A stretch of DNA of 8,957 nt from Rhizobium sp. Q54 (GCA_945872035.1 CAMBYA010000076.1:1-8957); one strand, 5' to 3'. Positions 1 through 8,346 are shown, counted from the first letter of the stretch. Notes: generated from the letters alone by a model not told the origin. Program-made: numbers and translations.

Positions 1-335
1 CCCGTTGCGGCCTCGGCTTCGGTGGCCAGGATGTCTACCTTAACGTGGCTGGCGGCCTGAGAGTAACGGAACCGGCCGCCGATCTCGCGGTGGCCGCTGC
101 GCTGGTGTCGTCGCTGACCGACATTCCCGTGCCCGCGGAAACCGTGATCTTCGGCGAGATCAGCCTCGCCGGAGAAGTCAGGCCGGTGGCGCAGTCCGAC
201 GCGCGGCTGAAGGAAGCCGAGAAGCTGGGTTTTGCCCGTGCCTGGTTGCCGCAGTCGTCGAAGACCGCCAAGTCCAGTCTGCGCCTGACCGAACTTGAAA
301 AGCTGCAGGCCGTCAAAGACCTGTTCCTGTCCTGA
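1..335 (+). CDS. radA: DNA repair protein RadA (Sms), C-terminal part, 5' end outside the window
   Basis: The first complete codon is at position 3 and the frame runs to a TGA at 333-335, giving about 110 residues with no start visible. The stretch GGQDVYLNVAGGLRVTEPAA, followed by the segment around VFGEISLAGEVRPV and then RLKEAEKLGF, is the signature of the Lon-protease-like C-terminal domain of RadA/Sms. RadA is a RecA-related ATPase that drives branch migration and processes recombination intermediates. The zinc finger, Walker motifs and KNRFG motif would lie upstream and cannot be checked here. The gene ends 6 bp before cvpA, so the two are probably co-transcribed. Family assignment is firm; function follows from the family. 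Confidence 0.93.
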   Translation, partial: RCGLGFGGQDVYLNVAGGLRVTEPAADLAVAAALVSSLTDIPVPAETVIFGEISLAGEVRPVAQSDARLKEAEKLGFARAWLPQSSKTAKSSLRLTELEKLQAVKDLFLS

Positions 336-341
336 GGGTTC

Positions 342-908
342 ATGGAAAGTATCGCCACTCTCGATATCATCATCGTCGCCGTGGTCGGCCTGTCGGCCAT
401 CATCGGCATGTACCGCGGCCTGGTTCGCGAGATTTTGTCGCTGGCGGCCTGGATCGGCGCGGGCTGGATCGCCCTCACCTTCTTCGATCCGGCCAAGGAA
501 TTGCTCGAGCGCTGGATAGACGATTCGCAATGGGCGGGAATCATTGCCGGAGCAGGCCTGTTCATCCTGGCCCTGGTGGCGCTGCTGGTCGTCGCCGGCT
601 ACCTGTCGCGCAACACCAAGCGCGCCAGCTTGCTGGGTCCGGCCAACCGGATGCTGGGGATCGCTTTCGGAATCCTGCGGGGCGGCGTGGTGGTAGCGCT
701 GATCTACATCGCCACGGTCCACGTCATCGGTCTTTACGATGAAGGAAGCGACGAGGAAAAGACGGACGCCAAATGGGTGGAAAGTTCCCGGCTGCTGCCC
801 CATGTAAGGGCGGCGGCGGCGGCGATCGAACGTCTCGTGCCTGAGAAGATGCGGCCCGCCCCCAAGGAAAAACGGCAGGACTCCCGCGACGAATCCGGGG
901 TGCTGTAG
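342..908 (+). CDS. cvpA: CvpA family inner-membrane protein
   Basis: This is a 188-residue protein with four predicted membrane helices at about 7-24, 30-48, 64-88 and 105-130, and a charged, probably cytoplasmic tail of about 58 residues. The motif GMYRGLVREILSLAAW (about 22-37) is the hallmark of the CvpA/colicin V production family. In E. coli cvpA was named for a role in colicin V export and is linked to envelope homeostasis; its molecular activity is not settled. No colicin gene is present here, so the name should not be read as evidence of bacteriocin production. The ATG lies 6 bp after the radA stop, with a GAGGG sequence overlapping that stop as a close ribosome binding site. Position just upstream of purF matches the cvpA-purF linkage known in other proteobacteria. 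Confidence 0.92.
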   Translation: MESIATLDIIIVAVVGLSAIIGMYRGLVREILSLAAWIGAGWIALTFFDPAKELLERWIDDSQWAGIIAGAGLFILALVALLVVAGYLSRNTKRASLLGPANRMLGIAFGILRGGVVVALIYIATVHVIGLYDEGSDEEKTDAKWVESSRLLPHVRAAAAAIERLVPEKMRPAPKEKRQDSRDESGVL

Positions 909-921
909 GTGCATTCGGGAA

Positions 922-950
922 CTGACATGGTCCGGGAATCGAGCTATACA
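922..950 (+). promoter_or_regulatory. Candidate sigma70-type promoter of purF
   Basis: In the 101-bp gap between cvpA and purF there is CTGACA (922-927, 5 of 6 matches to the -35 consensus) and TATACA (945-950, 4 of 6 to the -10 consensus), separated by exactly 17 bp. Transcription would begin near 957, leaving a leader of about 53 nt before the GTG start. A weak 5-bp stem (AGCAG 961-965 with CTGCT 975-979) lies in that leader; it has no T tract and I do not recognise a riboswitch. The match is by eye only. Confidence 0.5.
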
Positions 951-1009
951 CCCGCACGACAGCAGATACCGAACCTGCTAGAGAGGCAACCGGCGGAGTC
1001 AGGGCCGAA

Positions 1010-2464
1010 GTGACGGTATCCACCAATCCATTCGACGACGACAAGCTGCACGAGGAGTGCGGCGTATTCGGGATTTATGGCCATCCGGACGCCGCCGCGC
1101 TGACGGTGCTCGGCCTGCATGCCTTGCAGCACCGCGGCCAGGAAGCGGCTGGCGTCGTCAGCTATGACGGCAAGCAGTTCCATTCCGAGCGCGCGCTGGG
1201 CCTTGTCGGCGACACGCTGAGTTCGGAGAGCGTCATCGCCTCACTCCCCGGTGACTCGGCGATCGGCCACAACCGCTATTCCACATCGGGCGGGACCGTG
1301 CTGCGCAATGTGCAGCCACTGTTCGCCGAGCTGTCGGGTGGCGGTTTCGCCATCGGGCACAACGGCAACCTGACCAACGCCATGACCCTGCGGCGCATGC
1401 TGGTAAGCAAGGGCGCCATCTTCCAGGCCAGTTCCGACACCGAGGTGATCATCCACCTCGTGGCGCTCAGCCAGCAGCCGCGCCTGGTCGACCGGGTAGT
1501 CGATGCGCTGCGCCAGATCGAGGGCGCCTATTCGCTGGTGATCCTGACCCAGAAGAAGATGATCGGCATTCGCGACCCGCTCGGCATCCGCCCGCTGGTG
1601 CTGGGCGAGATGGAGGGTGGCGTTCCGGTGCTCGCCTCCGAATCCGTCGCCTTCGACATCATCGGCGCCAAGTATGTCCGCGAGATCGAACCGGGCGAGA
1701 TGATCGTCTTCACTGAAAACGGCATCCAGAGCCTGCGCCCGTTCCCGCAGCTGAAGGCCCGTCCCTGCATCTTCGAGAACATCTATTTCTCGCGGCCGGA
1801 CACCCTGACCAGCAGCGGCAGCGTCTACGAGATCCGCAAGCGCATCGGGGCCGAGCTCTCGCGGGAAATGCCGGTCGACGCCGACCTGGTGATCCCGGTC
1901 CCCGATTCCGGCACGCCCGCGGCCATCGGCTATTCCCAGGAATCCGGCATCCCGTTCGAGCTGGGTATCATCCGCAACCACTATGTGGGCCGCACCTTCA
2001 TCGAGCCGACGGATTCGATCCGCCACCTCGGCGTGCGCCTCAAGCACAACGCCAACAAGGCGCAGATCGCCGGCAAGCGGGTGATCCTGGTCGATGACAG
2101 TATCGTGCGCGGCACCACCTCGATCAAGATCGTCGAAATGATCCGCAGTGCCGGCGCCAAGGAAGTGCATATGCGCATCGCCAGCCCGCCGACGACCCAT
2201 TCCTGCTTCTACGGTGTCGACACGCCCGAGCGGCACAAGCTGCTGGCGGCGCGCATGAGCATCGACGACATGGCGCGGCTGATCGGCGTCGACAGCCTCG
2301 CCTTCCTGTCCATGGACGGGCTCTACCGCGCCGTGGGCGAGACCGGCCGCGACGCGCGCCAGCCGCAATATTGCGACGCGTGCTTCTCGGGCGAGTATCC
2401 GATCCGTCTGGTCGATCATGACGGCGGCCAGCAGTCCCAGCTCTCGCTGCTCGCGGAAGCATGA
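1010..2464 (+). CDS. purF: Amidophosphoribosyltransferase, iron-sulfur type with propeptide
   Basis: This 484-residue enzyme catalyses the first committed step of de novo purine synthesis, making 5-phosphoribosylamine from PRPP and glutamine. The class II glutaminase domain comes first: a 16-residue propeptide precedes Cys17 in [12 protein letters not shown], and Cys17 would become the N-terminal nucleophile after self-cleavage. The phosphoribosyltransferase domain follows, with the PRPP loop [14 protein letters not shown] at 358-371. Cys253, Cys399, Cys455 and Cys458 occupy the positions of the four [4Fe-4S] ligands of the Bacillus subtilis enzyme, so this is the cluster-bearing, oxygen-labile type and not the E. 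coli type. The start is a GTG with AGGG 5 bp upstream; no ATG gives a better fit and the propeptide length is right for the family. The last codons overlap the SDR start by 4 bp. Confidence 0.97.
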   Translation: MTVSTNPFDDDKLHEECGVFGIYGHPDAAALTVLGLHALQHRGQEAAGVVSYDGKQFHSERALGLVGDTLSSESVIASLPGDSAIGHNRYSTSGGTVLRNVQPLFAELSGGGFAIGHNGNLTNAMTLRRMLVSKGAIFQASSDTEVIIHLVALSQQPRLVDRVVDALRQIEGAYSLVILTQKKMIGIRDPLGIRPLVLGEMEGGVPVLASESVAFDIIGAKYVREIEPGEMIVFTENGIQSLRPFPQLKARPCIFENIYFSRPDTLTSSGSVYEIRKRIGAELSREMPVDADLVIPVPDSGTPAAIGYSQESGIPFELGIIRNHYVGRTFIEPTDSIRHLGVRLKHNANKAQIAGKRVILVDDSIVRGTTSIKIVEMIRSAGAKEVHMRIASPPTTHSCFYGVDTPERHKLLAARMSIDDMARLIGVDSLAFLSMDGLYRAVGETGRDARQPQYCDACFSGEYPIRLVDHDGGQQSQLSLLAEA

Positions 2465-3177
2465 CCCAGCCATTGTCCGGAAAGATCGCGCTGGTGACAG
2501 GCGCCTCGCGAGGCATCGGCTATCAGGCCGCGCTGGCGCTGGCGAAGGCCGGGGCGCATGTCATCGCCGTCGCCCGCACCGTTGGAGCCCTCGAGGAACT
2601 CGACGACGATATACAGGCGGCGGGCGGTTCGGCGACCCTGACGCCGCTCGACCTGAAACAGGGTGATCTCATCGACCGGGTTGGCGGCGCCGTCCACGAG
2701 CGCTGGGGACGGCTCGACATTCTGGTCGGCAATGCCGGTATCCTGGGTGAACTCGCGCCCATGCACCACATCTCGCCCAAGGTATGGGACGAGGTGATCC
2801 AGGTGAACCTGACCGCCAACTGGCGCCTGATCCGCGCGTTCGATCCGCTGCTGCGGGCATCGGAGGCTGGCCGGGCGCTGTTCATCTCGGCGACGCTGGG
2901 ACATGTGCCGCGCGCCTATTGGGGTGCCTATGCGGTCTCCAAGGCGGGTCTCGACATGATGGTCAAGACCTACGCCGAAGAACTCGACGGCACGCCGATA
3001 CGCGTCAACCTGCTGAATCCGGGACGCACCCGCACCGCCATGCGCGCGAAAGCCATGCCGGGCGAAGATCCGGCAACCCTGCCGATGCCCGCCGACATCG
3101 CGCCCAGCATCGTTCGGATGGTATCGTCCGACTGGACCGGTCAGGGCGAGTTGGTGAACTGGCGGGAAACGCGTTAG
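2461..3177 (+). CDS. SDR family NAD(P)-dependent oxidoreductase
   Basis: This is a classical short-chain dehydrogenase/reductase of 238 residues with one Rossmann fold. TGASRGIG at 13-20 is the dinucleotide-binding motif, NAG is at 91-93, Asn116 is the structural Asn, and YAVSK at 157-161 supplies the catalytic Tyr157 and Lys161. The usual catalytic serine sits 13 residues before the tyrosine; here that residue is Ala144, with Ser143 and Thr145 on either side. The WGAYAVSK segment resembles YciK-like SDRs. The substrate cannot be told from sequence. The ATG overlaps the purF TGA (ATGA) with no strong ribosome binding site of its own, which suggests translational coupling to purF. Linkage to purF does not by itself show a role in purine metabolism. 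The 3' end overlaps the stop of the opposing TPR gene. Confidence 0.9.
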   Translation: MTQPLSGKIALVTGASRGIGYQAALALAKAGAHVIAVARTVGALEELDDDIQAAGGSATLTPLDLKQGDLIDRVGGAVHERWGRLDILVGNAGILGELAPMHHISPKVWDEVIQVNLTANWRLIRAFDPLLRASEAGRALFISATLGHVPRAYWGAYAVSKAGLDMMVKTYAEELDGTPIRVNLLNPGRTRTAMRAKAMPGEDPATLPMPADIAPSIVRMVSSDWTGQGELVNWRETR

Positions 3178-3869
3178 TCGGAAAGATCCGTGGCTCTGGC
3201 TGTATCGGCCGCCGCCGCCTCGGTTTGTCCCAGCGCCTCGTAGATCTCCGCCCGGGCGCGGTAAGCCTCCGCCGATCCGCGGTCTTGCGCGATGGCCTTG
3301 CCGATTGCATCAAGCCCCTCGCTCATGCGGCCTATACGGCCATAGGCGGCGCCGCTCAGGACATCGATCTGGACTTGTGCCTGTTTGCGCGCCGACTTGC
3401 CGATCTTGCCGACGCGAGTCAGGCTTTCCGCCTGTTGCAGGCTGCCGATCGCCGCCTCATACCGGCCAAGCTCGAATTGCACCTGTCCCCGCAGCAGATA
3501 GACGTAGTAGTCGGGAAACACGTCGCGTTTCTTCGCAAGTGGCTTGCCGGAGTCGATCTGTACTCGGTGGACGGCCTTGTCCAGATCCGACAGCGCTTCC
3601 TGATTACGGTTCGCGTCGTGATGGATCGAGGCGCGGGCCACGTAGGGATCGCGCAGCCGGAATTCCGCGCGGGTCAGATGTCCCGCTTCGACAAGCGAAA
3701 CCAGGCTCGTACAATAGCCGAGCCTGACGGCGGACTCGGCTTGGCGGTCCGTGCAGGCCGCGTATGACGTCAGGATGTCCGGCGGCGTCTCGGACGCCTG
3801 CGCCCCGACAGCGGCAAACCAGGCCATCAGACCGGCCGCAATCGCCACAACGTCTTTTCCAGCCATCAT
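3174..3869 (-). CDS. Exported tetratricopeptide-repeat protein of unknown function
   Basis: I do not recognise a named family. The 231-residue product starts with a hydrophobic segment at about 7-22 ending in AQA-S, a good signal peptidase I site after residue 25, so the mature protein is probably periplasmic. Two cysteines, Cys39 and Cys53, lie in the first helical region and could form a disulfide. Four TPR-like helix pairs follow at about 76-103, 121-150, 167-194 and 200-229; the last two fit best (GAAYGRIGRMSEGLDAIGKA, then RARAEIYEALGQTEAA). TPR proteins usually act as protein-binding scaffolds; the partner is unknown. There are two adjacent ATG codons (3869 and 3866), both with a weak ribosome binding site, so the start is uncertain by one residue. 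The gene lies 151 bp downstream of der on the same strand, and its TAA overlaps the stop of the convergent SDR gene. Confidence 0.82.
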   Translation of the reverse strand: MMAGKDVVAIAAGLMAWFAAVGAQASETPPDILTSYAACTDRQAESAVRLGYCTSLVSLVEAGHLTRAEFRLRDPYVARASIHHDANRNQEALSDLDKAVHRVQIDSGKPLAKKRDVFPDYYVYLLRGQVQFELGRYEAAIGSLQQAESLTRVGKIGKSARKQAQVQIDVLSGAAYGRIGRMSEGLDAIGKAIAQDRGSAEAYRARAEIYEALGQTEAAAADTARATDLSD

Positions 3870-4020
3870 TTCGGGTGTTCCGGCTTGATCTTCGAGCCCG
3901 CGGCCGTCGCCATGCGAAGCCCGGTCACTATTTCTTATAAGACGCCGGTTGCGTTCGGCGGCTGCCGAGCAGGAATTATTCGCCGTTAGCGTGCCAGTGA
4001 CTAGACGGTCGCGAGCCGGT

Positions 4021-5376
4021 TCAGTCCTTGTCCGCGAACGGGTTCTCCGACTTCTTCAGCCGGATGCGGATCGGCGTGCCCCACATGTCGAACGTGTCGC
4101 GCAGGCCGTTCTGCAGATAGCGGATATAGGACTCCGGCACATCGTCCGGACGCGAGCAGAAGCACACGAAGGTCGGCGGACGCGCCTTGACCTGGGTCAT
4201 GTAGCGCAGCTTCAGGCGGCGGCCGGACGGCGCCGGCGGCGGATGGGCCTGGATGGCGCCATCGAGCCAGCGGTTGAGCCGGGCCGTCGATATCCGGCTG
4301 TCCCACGCCTCGTAGGCCTTCATCACGGCAGGCATCAGCGTGTCGAGGCCGCGTCCGGTCAGGGCCGAAAACTGAACGAGCTGAACGCCGCGGATTTCCG
4401 GCATATCCAGGTCGAGCATGTCCTCGACTTCCTTGAGAACCTCTTTCTTGTTCTCGACCAGGTCCCACTTGTTGAGCGCGACCACCAGCGCCCTGCCCTC
4501 GCGGGCCACCAGACTGGCGAGAACCCGGTCCTGGCGGTCGAGCGGAGAGGTGGCATCGACCAGCAATACGACGATCTGGGCGAACTTGACCGCGCGCAGG
4601 CCGTCGGCGACCGAGAGCTTCTCCAGCTTGTCGATCACCCGCGCCTTGCGGCGCATGCCGGCGGTGTCGAACAGCTTGATCCGCTTGCCGTCGTACTCCC
4701 ATTCGACCGAGATCGAATCGCGGGTCAGCCCGGCTTCCGGACCGGCCAGCAGCCGTTCTTCGCCGATCAGGGTATTGATTAACGTCGACTTGCCGGCATT
4801 CGGGCGGCCGATGATGGCGAGATGCAGGACACCGTCCTCGTGCTCGGCGTCATCGTCTTCGCCATCCTCGGTCGGGACAATGATCTCGGCATGCTCGGAC
4901 AGCGCGTCGTAGAGTTCGCCCATGCCCTGGCCATGCTCGGCGGAAATCTGCACCGGGGTGCCGAGGCCGAGCCCGAAGGCCTCGAGATAGCCGCTCTCGC
5001 CCGCGGAGCCTTCGGCCTTGTTGGCGACCACGACGACCGGCTTGCCGGTCTGGCGCAGCCACTGGGCGAAATGCTCGTCGAGCGGCGTGACGCCGGCGCG
5101 GGCGTCGATCATGAACATGACCACGTCGGCGGATTCGACGGCGCGTTCCGTCTGCTGGCGCATGCGCGCTTCCATGGAGTCGTCGTGGACGTCCTCCAGG
5201 CCGGCGGTATCGATCAGGGTGAACTCCAGCCCGGCGATGCGCGCCGCTGCTTCGCGGCGGTCGCGGGTGACGCCCGGCCGGTCGTCGACCAGCGCCAGGC
5301 GCCGACCGGTCAGCCGGTTAAAGAGCGTTGATTTACCGACATTGGGTCGGCCGATGATGGCTGCGGTAAAGGACAT
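4021..5376 (-). CDS. der: Ribosome biogenesis GTPase Der (EngA)
   Basis: This 451-residue protein has the unique Der layout of two tandem G domains plus a KH-like C-terminal domain. G domain 1 has the P loop GRPNVGKS at 9-16, a DTAG switch, and NKAE at 119-122 in place of the usual NKxD. G domain 2 has GRPNAGKS at 190-197, a second DTAG, and NKWD from residue 302. The KH-like end includes [19 protein letters not shown]. Der is an essential GTPase that helps mature and stabilise the 50S subunit in the cytoplasm. The acidic stretch between the G domains ([13 protein letters not shown]) is a typical variable linker. The ATG lies 10 bp after the bamB stop, with GGAG close to the start, consistent with the last position in a yfgM-bamB-der operon. 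Confidence 0.97.
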   Translation of the reverse strand: MSFTAAIIGRPNVGKSTLFNRLTGRRLALVDDRPGVTRDRREAAARIAGLEFTLIDTAGLEDVHDDSMEARMRQQTERAVESADVVMFMIDARAGVTPLDEHFAQWLRQTGKPVVVVANKAEGSAGESGYLEAFGLGLGTPVQISAEHGQGMGELYDALSEHAEIIVPTEDGEDDDAEHEDGVLHLAIIGRPNAGKSTLINTLIGEERLLAGPEAGLTRDSISVEWEYDGKRIKLFDTAGMRRKARVIDKLEKLSVADGLRAVKFAQIVVLLVDATSPLDRQDRVLASLVAREGRALVVALNKWDLVENKKEVLKEVEDMLDLDMPEIRGVQLVQFSALTGRGLDTLMPAVMKAYEAWDSRISTARLNRWLDGAIQAHPPPAPSGRRLKLRYMTQVKARPPTFVCFCSRPDDVPESYIRYLQNGLRDTFDMWGTPIRIRLKKSENPFADKD

Positions 5377-5386
5377 CTCCGCATCG

Positions 5387-6742
5387 TTACCGCATCGCCA
5401 GTAGTTCGCCGTCGTCGCCCATCAGATAGAGGGTGCCGTTGGCGACCACGGGTTCGATGTAGTTCTTCTTGCTGGGAATCTCGATGCCGCCGAGAAATTC
5501 GCCGGTATAGGGCGAGAACGACGCCAGCATGCCGTTGTTGGTGACGACCAGCAGGCGGTCTCCCGCCAGCACAGGGCCGGTCCAGGTGATCAGCGCCTTC
5601 TTCTTGTTGTTCTTCTTGTAGCGCAGCATGTCGGTGACCCACTTCGCCTTGCCGGTCCGGCGCGACAGGCACATCAGCTGGTTGTCGGCAGTCACCACAT
5701 AAAGATAGTCGCCCGCCACCCAGACCGTCTGGGCGCTGGGGACGTCGTTCTCCCACAGGCGCGAGCCGGTGGTCAGGTCGATCGAGGCCATGCGACCGGA
5801 ATGGCCCACGGCGAACACCGCGCCGCGGTCGATGACCGGGGATCCGTCGATGTCGTTGAGCGTCGACAACGCGGTCATGCGGCCGACCCGGGTTAGCGAA
5901 TCCGCCCACGCGACGCGACCGTTGCTGGATTGGAGCGCGAACAGCTCGCCGGACGAGAATGCGGCGACGACCGTGTCGCCGATCACCGCCGGGCTGGCCG
6001 AGCCCACCAGGCCCGCCGCTTCGGCGATGGCCACATGGGTCCACACCGTGGCGCCGGTCTCGGCGTTGAGCGCGTAGAGTTGGTTGTCGTGGGTGGTGAC
6101 GTAGACGAAGCCTTCCGAGGCTGTCGGTGCGCCGCGCAATGCGACGTCGAACTTCACCCGCCACAACTCGCCGCCGGTGCGCGGATCCAGCGCGAGCGCC
6201 TCGCCGGTGCCCAGCGTCACGTAAAGCCTGCCGTTGTCGAAGGCGACGCCGCCACCCGAGGCGGTGTCTTCCTTTTCCTTGTCCTTGGGCGCCTTCAGCC
6301 GCTGGCGCCAGGCGACCGCGCCGCTGTCGGCGCTGAACGCGGATATTTCCCAGCCCGAGCCGAGCGCGAATACCATGCCCTGCGCGACGACCGGCTGCGA
6401 CACCAGGTTGCGGTTCGCTGTGGAGCCTTCCACATTGGCGCGCCAGACGATACGCGGCGACGGGCCAAGCGCGAGGTGGTGCATCGCGTGGTTGGCGTAG
6501 CCGCCGGCCTGCGGCCATTCCGGGTTGGCATAGGGCTGCGGCAAGGTGACCGGCACCGCCTTCAGCGCCTCGTCGGGCGTGACCACGTCGTTCAGTTCGA
6601 CGATGGCCTTGCGCTCGCCTTCCAGGACGATCTTCTTCTCTTTGCCACCGCAGGAGGAAAGCAGGGCGAGCAACGCGACCGCCGTGACGGCGGTCCAGCC
6701 GACGCTGCGCGTATAACCGTAATTGCGACGGGACATCGGCAT
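5387..6742 (-). CDS. bamB: Outer-membrane assembly lipoprotein BamB (PQQ-like beta-propeller)
   Basis: With the ATG at 6742 the product has 451 residues. The N-terminus is basic (SRR), then hydrophobic, then a lipobox LSSC at 28-31, giving a lipidated Cys31 followed by Gly, not Asp, so outer-membrane sorting is expected. The rest is made of repeated PQQ-like blades, e.g. [40 protein letters not shown] and [19 protein letters not shown], that fold into a propeller. BamB is a scaffold of the BAM complex that folds outer-membrane proteins. The frame can be extended to a GTG at 6754, directly after the upstream stop, but AGGTGG lies 8 bp before the ATG at 6742, so I prefer that; an ATG at 6736 is also possible. 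A lysine/asparagine run at 376-382 sits in a loop. The protein is longer than E. coli BamB (392 residues). Confidence 0.92.
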   Translation of the reverse strand: MPMSRRNYGYTRSVGWTAVTAVALLALLSSCGGKEKKIVLEGERKAIVELNDVVTPDEALKAVPVTLPQPYANPEWPQAGGYANHAMHHLALGPSPRIVWRANVEGSTANRNLVSQPVVAQGMVFALGSGWEISAFSADSGAVAWRQRLKAPKDKEKEDTASGGGVAFDNGRLYVTLGTGEALALDPRTGGELWRVKFDVALRGAPTASEGFVYVTTHDNQLYALNAETGATVWTHVAIAEAAGLVGSASPAVIGDTVVAAFSSGELFALQSSNGRVAWADSLTRVGRMTALSTLNDIDGSPVIDRGAVFAVGHSGRMASIDLTTGSRLWENDVPSAQTVWVAGDYLYVVTADNQLMCLSRRTGKAKWVTDMLRYKKNNKKKALITWTGPVLAGDRLLVVTNNGMLASFSPYTGEFLGGIEIPSKKNYIEPVVANGTLYLMGDDGELLAMR

Positions 6743-6754
6743 CAGGCGCACCAC

Positions 6755-7438
6755 CTACTTGGTCTTGTTTTCAGTCTGGATTTCGTCGGCCGGGACGCCA
6801 AGCACGGCCAGCATCTGCTGCGCCCTCAGCTTGAAACCGGAATCGGCCGGCGCCTTCTCCAGCAGTTCCTTGAACGTCTTCACGGCGGCGTCGCGCTGCC
6901 CCATCTTGTAGTGGTTCAGGCCGTTGAGTTCCTCGACCGACAGATGCCAGACATTGTCATCGCCGGACATGGCCTTGACCCTTTTCTCAAGCTCGGGACC
7001 GCCGCCGCTTTCCAGCAGAAGCGACGCGGCATAGTAGGCAGCCAGGTCGCGGTACACCTTGTCGACGGCAGAATCCGCGGCAATGGCATCGTATGTGGCC
7101 TGCGCGGCCTTGGTGTCCTTGGACTGGTTCTGCAGTTCGGCGACACGGAAACGCGCCAGAAGGCCATAGCTGTCGGCACCGCCATCCTTGGCGACCGCCT
7201 GCAGCTTCGGCAGCGCTTCGGCTGGCTTGGCGTCATCGACCAGCGCCACCGCCGCATCGTATGCGTCGCCCTGCACGGCGTGCTCGCGATGCTGCCGGTC
7301 CTCGAGGTAGCGGTATCCTGCGACAAGGGCGATGGCCAGGACGATGACGGCCGCCAGGTACTTTCCATAACGCTTCAGGAAAGTGATGACCTGCTCTTGG
7401 CGGACTTCTTCATCGACTTCGCGGAAGATGTCGCTCAC
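6755..7438 (-). CDS. yfgM: YfgM-like membrane-anchored TPR protein
   Basis: This is a 227-residue protein with an acidic cytoplasmic N-terminus (MSDIFREVDEEVRQEQ), one membrane helix at about 28-45, and a large periplasmic region of TPR-like helices, including LNHYKMGQRDAAVKTFKELL near the end. This is the YfgM / tetratricopeptide-21 layout. In E. coli YfgM binds the SecYEG translocon with PpiD and assists periplasmic chaperone handover. The start is GTG, with a strong AGGAGG ribosome binding site 7 bp upstream. It is immediately followed by bamB (12 bp gap) and then der, the same order as in E. coli, where hisS precedes it. Here panB precedes instead. The family call is by architecture and synteny; the alphaproteobacterial members are diverged from E. 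coli YfgM. Confidence 0.85.
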   Translation of the reverse strand: MSDIFREVDEEVRQEQVITFLKRYGKYLAAVIVLAIALVAGYRYLEDRQHREHAVQGDAYDAAVALVDDAKPAEALPKLQAVAKDGGADSYGLLARFRVAELQNQSKDTKAAQATYDAIAADSAVDKVYRDLAAYYAASLLLESGGGPELEKRVKAMSGDDNVWHLSVEELNGLNHYKMGQRDAAVKTFKELLEKAPADSGFKLRAQQMLAVLGVPADEIQTENKTK

Positions 7439-7469
7439 TCAGTAACCTCCTACTCGGGAACGGGCGGCT

Positions 7470-7498
7470 ACCTTAGCTTGCGGCCCGTGGGATCGCAA
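7470..7498 (-). promoter_or_regulatory. Candidate promoter of the yfgM-bamB-der operon
   Basis: On the - strand TTGCGA (complement of 7493-7498, 4 of 6 to -35) and TAAGGT (complement of 7470-7475, 3 of 6 to -10) are 17 bp apart, about 30 bp before the GTG of the yfgM-like gene. The -10 match is weak, and panB read-through could transcribe the operon instead. Confidence 0.28.
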
Positions 7499-7530
7499 AC
7501 GCTGAGGCGGCCGGAAACCGTGTCGCGGGG

Positions 7531-8346
7531 CTAATCCCGCATGGAATATGTATGCTCGCGCGCCGGGAAGCGCCGGGCCTTTACTTCTTCGGCATAGTGG
7601 GCCGCCGCCTCGTCGATCGCCGCGCCCCATTCGGCATAGCGCTTGACGAAGGTCGGCGTGGTCGCGAACAGGCCGATCATGTCCTCGGTGACCAGGATCT
7701 GGCCGTCGGTCCCCACCCCGCCGCCGATGCCGATGACCACGTTGGGCACGCTCTGGGTGACTTTCTCGCCCAGTTCCGCGGCGACCGCCTCGAGCACGGT
7801 GGCGAACGCACCCGCCTCTGCGACCGCCTTGGCGTCGTCGATCACGTCTTCCCATTCGGCACGCCGCCGGCCCTTGGCCGCATAACCGTGCATGTTTACC
7901 TTCTGCGGCTGCAGGCCAACATGGGCCATCGTCGGGATGCCGCGCTTGACCAGGAATTCGATGGTCGGCGCCATCACCTGGCCGCCTTCGAGCTTCACCG
8001 CCGCGCAGCCGGTCTCGCGCATGATCCGCGATGCGTTGAGGAAGGCCTGCTCTGGCGAAGCCTCGTAACTGCCGAACGGCATGTCGACGACAATACAGGC
8101 GCGCGGCGCACCGCGCATCACGGCCTGACCGTGCAGGATCATCATCTCCATGGTCACGCCTACCGTGTTGGGCAGGCCGTGGATCACCATGCCGACGGAA
8201 TCGCCGACCAGCAGCAGGTCCACATAGGGATCCAGCAACTTGGCGACGAGCGCGGTGTAGGCGGTCAGGCAGACCACCGGCTCCTTGCCCTTGCGCGCCG
8301 CGATGTCACGGACGGTGACGTTGCGCTCTCTCTCGAACTTGGACAT
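7531..8346 (-). CDS. panB: 3-methyl-2-oxobutanoate hydroxymethyltransferase
   Basis: PanB transfers a hydroxymethyl group from 5,10-methylene-tetrahydrofolate to alpha-ketoisovalerate, making ketopantoate, the first dedicated step of pantothenate (and so CoA) synthesis in the cytoplasm. The 271-residue length is normal. The active-site residues are all in place: the metal ligands Asp49 (LLVGDSVGM), Asp88 (VVDMPFGSY) and Glu120 (KLEGG), and Glu186 ([10 protein letters not shown]), which matches the catalytic Glu181 of E. coli. HVGLQPQ and the IGIGGG...DGQILV segment are further family signatures. The ATG has GGGGA 7 bp upstream. panC is not in the window. The gene reads away from the divergent arsR gene and lies 92 bp before the yfgM-like gene, without a convincing terminator between them. 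Confidence 0.96.
   Translation of the reverse strand: MSKFERERNVTVRDIAARKGKEPVVCLTAYTALVAKLLDPYVDLLLVGDSVGMVIHGLPNTVGVTMEMMILHGQAVMRGAPRACIVVDMPFGSYEASPEQAFLNASRIMRETGCAAVKLEGGQVMAPTIEFLVKRGIPTMAHVGLQPQKVNMHGYAAKGRRRAEWEDVIDDAKAVAEAGAFATVLEAVAAELGEKVTQSVPNVVIGIGGGVGTDGQILVTEDMIGLFATTPTFVKRYAEWGAAIDEAAAHYAEEVKARRFPAREHTYSMRD

Noticed and set aside
342..908. Colicin V or bacteriocin production locus
   Set aside because: The family name is historical; no bacteriocin, immunity or export gene lies nearby and cvpA-purF linkage is a general proteobacterial feature.
1241..2473. 410-codon open frame antisense to purF
   Set aside because: purF is unmistakable on the + strand; the antisense translation is low-complexity in Asp, His, Arg and Ala and has no recognisable domain.
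2784..3767. 327-codon + strand frame spanning the SDR/TPR junction
   Set aside because: It is out of frame with the SDR and antisense to the TPR gene, both of which have coherent domains; the composition is shadow-like.
3934..3939. TATAAG on the - strand as a promoter for the exported TPR gene
   Set aside because: The -10 match is good, but the position 17 bp upstream reads GCCGCC, nothing like a -35 box, and there is no extended -10. The 151-bp gap between der and the TPR gene otherwise shows no terminator or RNA gene that I can support.
3949..4782. + strand open frame antisense to the 3' part of der
   Set aside because: The der reading is certain and the antisense product is Arg/Ala/His-rich with no motif.
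5930..7534. 534-codon open frame on the + strand, antisense to bamB and the yfgM-like gene
   Set aside because: The opposite strand encodes well-recognised proteins across the same span; the frame is rich in His/Arg/Asp/Val with no family motif, as expected of the antisense of GC-rich genes.
7525..7540. GCGGG/CCCGC hairpin with a 6-nt loop at the panB stop codon, as a terminator
   Set aside because: The stem is only 5 bp, overlaps the stop codon, and has no T tract after it on the - strand.
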